Part shown: positions 60,003 to 64,000 of the stretch, in pieces
Numbering within the stretch: position 1 is the first letter of the stretch
Layout of the letters: each line of letters begins with the position of its first letter
Source: an uncultured Lachnospiraceae bacterium
GTDB taxonomy: Bacteria; Bacillota; Clostridia; Lachnospirales; Lachnospiraceae
Direction: 5' to 3'
Assembly (NCBI GenBank): GCA_902794095.1
Contig: CADBFZ010000004.1
Span: 62,001-126,000 of the forward strand
Length of the DNA stretch: 64,000 bases
Translations under genes and position numbers: made by a program
The notes under the pieces: generated by a model
The model's input: only the letters and a program-made list of their open reading frames with translations
Databases searched by the model: none
What the model was told of the DNA's origin: nothing

Positions 60003-63000
60003 TTATGGAGTGGGAACGAAATCCCAGTTATATACCGTGGTGCCGATCTGGTATTTGTAGTTGCTGTCGGAACTTCCCGGTGCTCTCCAGCCGATTACGT
60101 TGTCCTTGGGCTCGGTGATTCCATTAGAGTCGTTAATGGTTGCATTGATCACAAACAGTCGTCCGTTCTTCCAGGTGAACGAATTGTAATTTATTCCGAG
60201 GAGCGCACCTGCATGACCTTTTGTCGCTTTTACTTCAATACTGCCGTTACCGGGGATATTAGTGGTTCCTGTATCATTTGTTCTTCCGGTTACCGCGTAA
60301 TTGATTCCTGCAATACCGCCTGCACCTGCACCTTCTCCCGTTGCTTCGACGGTAAATGAGGTGGAAGAGGATGTACCGACGGTAAGGTAGAGATTTGCTG
60401 ACATGTTACCGTTTATGATTCCTACAAATCCTCCTGCAGCCGTTTTGCCTTTTATAAGTGCCTGAGAATCCGAACAGGATATTGTCATTGATGATCCCGG
60501 TCCGAGGTTCATGTTGGCCATGTATCCGATCTGACCGCCGGCGTTCTTATCGGTTGATGTGATGGATAAGAGGGATCCGTTGGAAACAATAATTTCACAT
60601 CCCGAATACCTAGCCGAGTTATTAAGCTCTCCGACAAATCCGCCTACATTGCCGGTTGCGACAATGACAAGGGTATCTTTATCAAGTAATACTTCAGTGT
60701 GACTTGCTGCTTTATTGGTGAAGTTGGTATCGCTTCCGACTCCCAATCCCATGATTCCTCCGACACAATCGCTTCCTTCTATCCTGCAATATGTATCAGG
60801 TGAAATCTGAAGTTTTGTATTGTTAAGTGTGAAATTATTACACTGTCCGATGATTCCTCCGACATTATTTACGCCGGTTATAGTAGAATTCTTACCGCTG
60901 TATGTGATGACCGAGTTATCACCCACAGTTCCCTTTTGTAAGAGCCCGACTATTCCGCCGGTATTGTTTTGACCTTTAACCGGTGAGCCTTCGGCAAGGA
61001 AGCGTATTGAAGCAGTGGAACCGATTCTGGTGTTGTGATCCGTGTCTCCGGTCATTCCGCCGATAACACCGCCGACATTATCCGAAGTTCCTTCTATGGA
61101 GTTATTCTTTCCTTCGATTAATACCTTTCCGTTTATAGTTGCATTTACCGAAAGAAGTCCTATACATCCTCCGGTGTATGAACCACCTTTAATAATTGCA
61201 TCGGATTCACCGAAGTGAACTATTCCGATGTCACTTATCTGTCCTTCACTGAACTTACCGATACAGCCGCCGGTACATGCAGTTCCATGTATATGAAGTT
61301 CGCTCATCGAGACGGTTATGATTCCCTTCATGGTGAGCTTTGTAGCAGATCCTATTACTCCTCCGACATTTTCAGCACCAAAGATATTGTAGGTGCCGAG
61401 AGTGACATCTCCGAATCCTTTTCCTGTTGTAAGAACGGTTCCGGTGATGGTTGCGCTACCTTCAATATTTCCTATGCAGCCACCTGCATTATTAAGTACG
61501 GAAGCTACGCTGATCTTCTCGGTGTTAAATATGATCGCACCTGAGAATGTCGTGTTCTTAATACTGTTTCCTATACATCCGCCTGCATTTGAGCCGTGGC
61601 CCGGAACTGTAGGAGTAGCGAGAGTACCTGCCATTACAAAAGGCGTGTCGGTGGATGTGACAGCTGCGTCACAAACTGTAATGTTTGACGAGAAGGTTTT
61701 TATGCATTCGAGATGTCCTATACAACCTCCTGCATTATCATTATGAGCGCGGACATATGAGGAAGGATGGAAGACTACAGTCATCTCGGGTACGGTGTTG
61801 CCCTGATGCTTCATGTCCCCGATCATTCCGCCTGCATTGTCGTAGCTTTCGACTTTGACGATCATCACGTTGTTTCCGGTCTGTGTAGGAAGATTAAGTT
61901 CCACACCGAACTCAACGTCTTTTCCGCCGTCACTTACGATTCCGAAAAGACCGCCTGCATTATCGTTACCGAGTGCCGGATCGGCAGCTTTTCCTGCGGA
62001 TGCCTTGATCGTTAGGACGGATCCGGAAGTTTCGGTAAGCAAGTATACTTTGGAAGTTGAATTGTCCGATCCGATCTTAAATCTGCCGGAGATTCCTCCC
62101 GCATCAGATGCTGCGTTTATTGTTACGTTGCCTGTTACTATCGCGCGAACGATTACATTTCTGGATATGCATCCTGCATTTCCGAATACACCGCCCGCAT
62201 TTGCACCTGTTGCAATTACGGAAGTACCGTTTTGAAGATTTGCAGTGATAGTGGTGGTTCCGGTTCCGCTTACTCCGCTTGCTTCGGAGCCGATACATCC
62301 GCCTGCATTGTTGCCGTTTGCGGTGATGGTATTTCCGCTTGTGACGATACAATAGAATGCACTGTTTGCGGGAATGTAGTGCAAGTGACCGACAGCGCCG
62401 CCTACACCGAAATTATTGGTTCCTTCGTTTCCGCCGGGAGTGAGAGTCTTGCCGGAGATGGTTCCGTTATCGAAGGAATTGATGTAGTAAACAGGCATTT
62501 TACCGTATGCTTCCATAATGGTTCCTACGGCTCCGCCTACTCCGGTTCTGCTGTTTGATCTTGTACAGTTACCGCTTATCTGACCGTTATTGATAACGTC
62601 TATATTGACTCTGCCCAAAAGGCCCTGCAGGTCGTTAATCCTTCCAACGGCACCGCCTGTCGAATCAGCATAGGTTACGTTTTCGGAACCGATCTGCCCG
62701 CCATTAACTACCTTGATATAAGCTTCGCTTATGGTACCGTGTATGATTACACCTATGGCTCCGCCGAGACTCTTTCCGTACGTTGTTCCTTCGGAAGACA
62801 GAATTCTTCCGGCATTTTCAACCCGTATGCTCAGTATGTCTCTATTGTAATTTCCGATACGTCCGATAGCTCCGCCGAATCCGGAGGGTCTGTTGTTGTC
62901 AACTTTCTTGGGAGGATCGTCGGTCTTGCAAATGATGTAGGAATTGGCATCCAGCTTAATATCAATTGCATATACGGGGTTCAAACCAAGGGTAGTCTGA

Positions 63001-64000
63001 ATCCTTCCAAGACTGTCCGTAGTAAGTGTAAACGGAGCATTGCTTCCGCAGGAAACATTCTGGGATAGTCCTCCTCCGTTAATACTTCCGATGGCACCAC
63101 CGATTGCATCCGCGGTTCCGAAGATTACGGAAGTTGCATTATTGTCAAATGTAATTATTGCTTTGTCACGGTCTTTGGTATTGTCTACACGAATCTGTGC
63201 ATCAATATTGGCTATGGAGTAACCGATCGTACCGCCTACATCGATGTATCCGGATGAAGCAAACGTTCCGGTTGTTTCCATAAGACCGTATATAGATTTG
63301 GCGGTACTTCCATTTGCACCGTTGTTATCACCAATCATTATTCCGACAGCGGACACGCGGAAAACAACCCATTCGGAGCCGCTCCAATGACCGGACATAA
63401 CAATACAGTTACTGAATCTGATTGTATTCTTATTGATATCCGTTTCGGTCTGCGAACCGATGGTTCCGTTGTTTGCGCCTACCAAACCACCCACGGGAGA
63501 ACTGGTCTGCCATGCAGGGGATTCGGTTGATGTAACTGTATGGTTCGGGTTCCTGAGCTGTTCGACCGCTGTCTTAATATCTCCCCTGTCATCCGGACTT
63601 CCGTCATCAAGGTTATCCAGAAGAAGAGTAAGTCCGTTAGCACGGATATTGATGATTGTTCCGTTGTTGGTACATATCAGACCGTAAGCCTTCAGATTTG
63701 TATCATAGAACGAAGGCATTCTCATCTGGACATTATTGATGACCGAAGTTTTATCGGCAGCATCAGTGGGAGCCAGAGTGTTATCTACGGCTATTAAAAC
63801 AGACATTTTGTTGTTATAAGGAATCGAAGGAAAAGATACGACATCAAGCCTTTGCTTGTATGATGTGTATCCGGCTGAATAATCCGAGCTCTCCGGCCAG
63901 CGAACGGGAGAGTGACCTGTAAGTCCTGAGCCTCCCGCAACTCCCGAATACACCACTACTTCACTGCTGTAGGTTCCGCCTGTTCCGAAGGAATACCAGT
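60003..64000 (-). CDS. very large GGxxG-repeat surface protein, N-terminus beyond the window
   Basis: About 1331 residues are visible and the frame is open to the window edge (upstream codons read W-Y-S-F-G-T-G-G-T-Y-S-S-E). At least 27 copies of GG-x-x-G occur, about 40-45 residues apart, most as N-A/V-GG-x-I-G, as in GLUG-type beta-helical adhesins. Six copies read GGCIG. The rest is beta-rich, full of Thr, Ser and Asn, with no membrane helix or LPxTG motif at the visible C-terminus (YNWDFVPTP). First gene in the pilus operon as visible, so an adhesin or pilus tip protein is likely. Confidence 0.75.
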   Translation of the reverse strand, partial: WYSFGTGGTYSSEVVVYSGVAGGSGLTGHSPVRWPESSDYSAGYTSYKQRLDVVSFPSIPYNNKMSVLIAVDNTLAPTDAADKTSVINNVQMRMPSFYDTNLKAYGLICTNNGTIINIRANGLTLLLDNLDDGSPDDRGDIKTAVEQLRNPNHTVTSTESPAWQTSSPVGGLVGANNGTIGSQTETDINKNTIRFSNCIVMSGHWSGSEWVVFRVSAVGIMIGDNNGANGSTAKSIYGLMETTGTFASSGYIDVGGTIGYSIANIDAQIRVDNTKDRDKAIITFDNNATSVIFGTADAIGGAIGSINGGGLSQNVSCGSNAPFTLTTDSLGRIQTTLGLNPVYAIDIKLDANSYIICKTDDPPKKVDNNRPSGFGGAIGRIGNYNRDILSIRVENAGRILSSEGTTYGKSLGGAIGVIIHGTISEAYIKVVNGGQIGSENVTYADSTGGAVGRINDLQGLLGRVNIDVINNGQISGNCTRSNSRTGVGGAVGTIMEAYGKMPVYYINSFDNGTISGKTLTPGGNEGTNNFGVGGAVGHLHYIPANSAFYCIVTSGNTITANGNNAGGCIGSEASGVSGTGTTTITANLQNGTSVIATGANAGGVFGNAGCISRNVIVRAIVTGNVTINAASDAGGISGRFKIGSDNSTSKVYLLTETSGSVLTIKASAGKAADPALGNDNAGGLFGIVSDGGKDVEFGVELNLPTQTGNNVMIVKVESYDNAGGMIGDMKHQGNTVPEMTVVFHPSSYVRAHNDNAGGCIGHLECIKTFSSNITVCDAAVTSTDTPFVMAGTLATPTVPGHGSNAGGCIGNSIKNTTFSGAIIFNTEKISVASVLNNAGGCIGNIEGSATITGTVLTTGKGFGDVTLGTYNIFGAENVGGVIGSATKLTMKGIITVSMSELHIHGTACTGGCIGKFSEGQISDIGIVHFGESDAIIKGGSYTGGCIGLLSVNATINGKVLIEGKNNSIEGTSDNVGGVIGGMTGDTDHNTRIGSTASIRFLAEGSPVKGQNNTGGIVGLLQKGTVGDNSVITYSGKNSTITGVNNVGGIIGQCNNFTLNNTKLQISPDTYCRIEGSDCVGGIMGLGVGSDTNFTNKAASHTEVLLDKDTLVIVATGNVGGFVGELNNSARYSGCEIIVSNGSLLSITSTDKNAGGQIGYMANMNLGPGSSMTISCSDSQALIKGKTAAGGFVGIINGNMSANLYLTVGTSSSTSFTVEATGEGAGAGGIAGINYAVTGRTNDTGTTNIPGNGSIEVKATKGHAGALLGINYNSFTWKNGRLFVINATINDSNGITEPKDNVIGWRAPGSSDSNYKYQIGTTVYNWDFVPTP

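Noticed and set aside
61215-63797. Plus-strand open frames opposite the repeat protein
   Set aside because: They mirror the repeated GGxxG codons of the minus-strand gene and have no ribosome sites or family features.

Overview
The window is a bacterial chromosome segment that fits a Lachnospiraceae-type Firmicute, most likely Butyrivibrio or a close relative. The S10-spc-alpha ribosomal cluster has Firmicute gene order with a zinc-type S14. L17 carries a large internal insert. Shine-Dalgarno sites are strong AGGAGG types. A cytoplasmic GH10 xylanase-esterase fusion suggests a plant-fibre-degrading gut or rumen anaerobe. The genus call is inference; no rRNA or tRNA gene was seen.

Layout. Positions 1-1341: the end of an NAD-dependent epimerase and a SAM methyltransferase. 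Positions 1431-17975: promoter, structured leader and the run rpsJ to rplQ, including secY, adk, map, infA, rpmJ and rpoA, with extra promoters and folded spacers around rpmJ, rpsM and rplQ. Positions 17974-22709: a small membrane protein, the ECF energizing module ecfA1-ecfA2-ecfT, truA, and rplM-rpsI behind its own promoter and leader. Positions 22710-29854: three tandem hairpin repeats, an isochorismatase-like hydrolase, a truncated HMA protein, an MgtC protein, a membrane EAL phosphodiesterase, gpmI, an ECF substrate-binding protein and an SGNH hydrolase. Positions 29857-32788: a decaying block of a histidine phosphatase, GNAT, DinB, CbrC and methyltransferase remnants, VanZ and an unknown protein. 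Positions 32831-38254: TraX and two adjacent two-component systems, the first with a kinase that lacks its ATPase domain. Positions 38266-42867: the xylanase-esterase, a LytTR regulator with a membrane protein, and pgeF. Positions 42893-48010 (minus): an FtsX-type ABC transporter with its own two-component system. Positions 48128-53640: housekeeping and small-protein genes, msrA and a uracil permease. Positions 53656-64000 (minus): a type IV pilus operon headed by a very large repeat protein cut by the window edge.

How the genes fit together. The first third is growth machinery, with several candidate RNA leaders likely to balance ribosomal protein output. The ECF module at 18268-20809 is a shared motor that the S component at 28505 could use; both start at an ATG sitting almost on the predicted transcription start. 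The pilus operon supplies pilin, platform, assembly ATPase, a PilM-PilN fusion, a PilO-like protein and a candidate adhesin. Its ATPase gene is interrupted by one in-frame TAA.

The most notable points are the split PilB, the large GGxxG-repeat protein next to the pilus genes, the tandem GCATC/GATGC hairpins, the candidate leaderless ECF genes, the terminator-like hairpin that hides the traX ribosome site, the kinase without an ATPase domain, and the block of broken genes. All promoter and RNA-structure calls were made by eye and no homology search was run.
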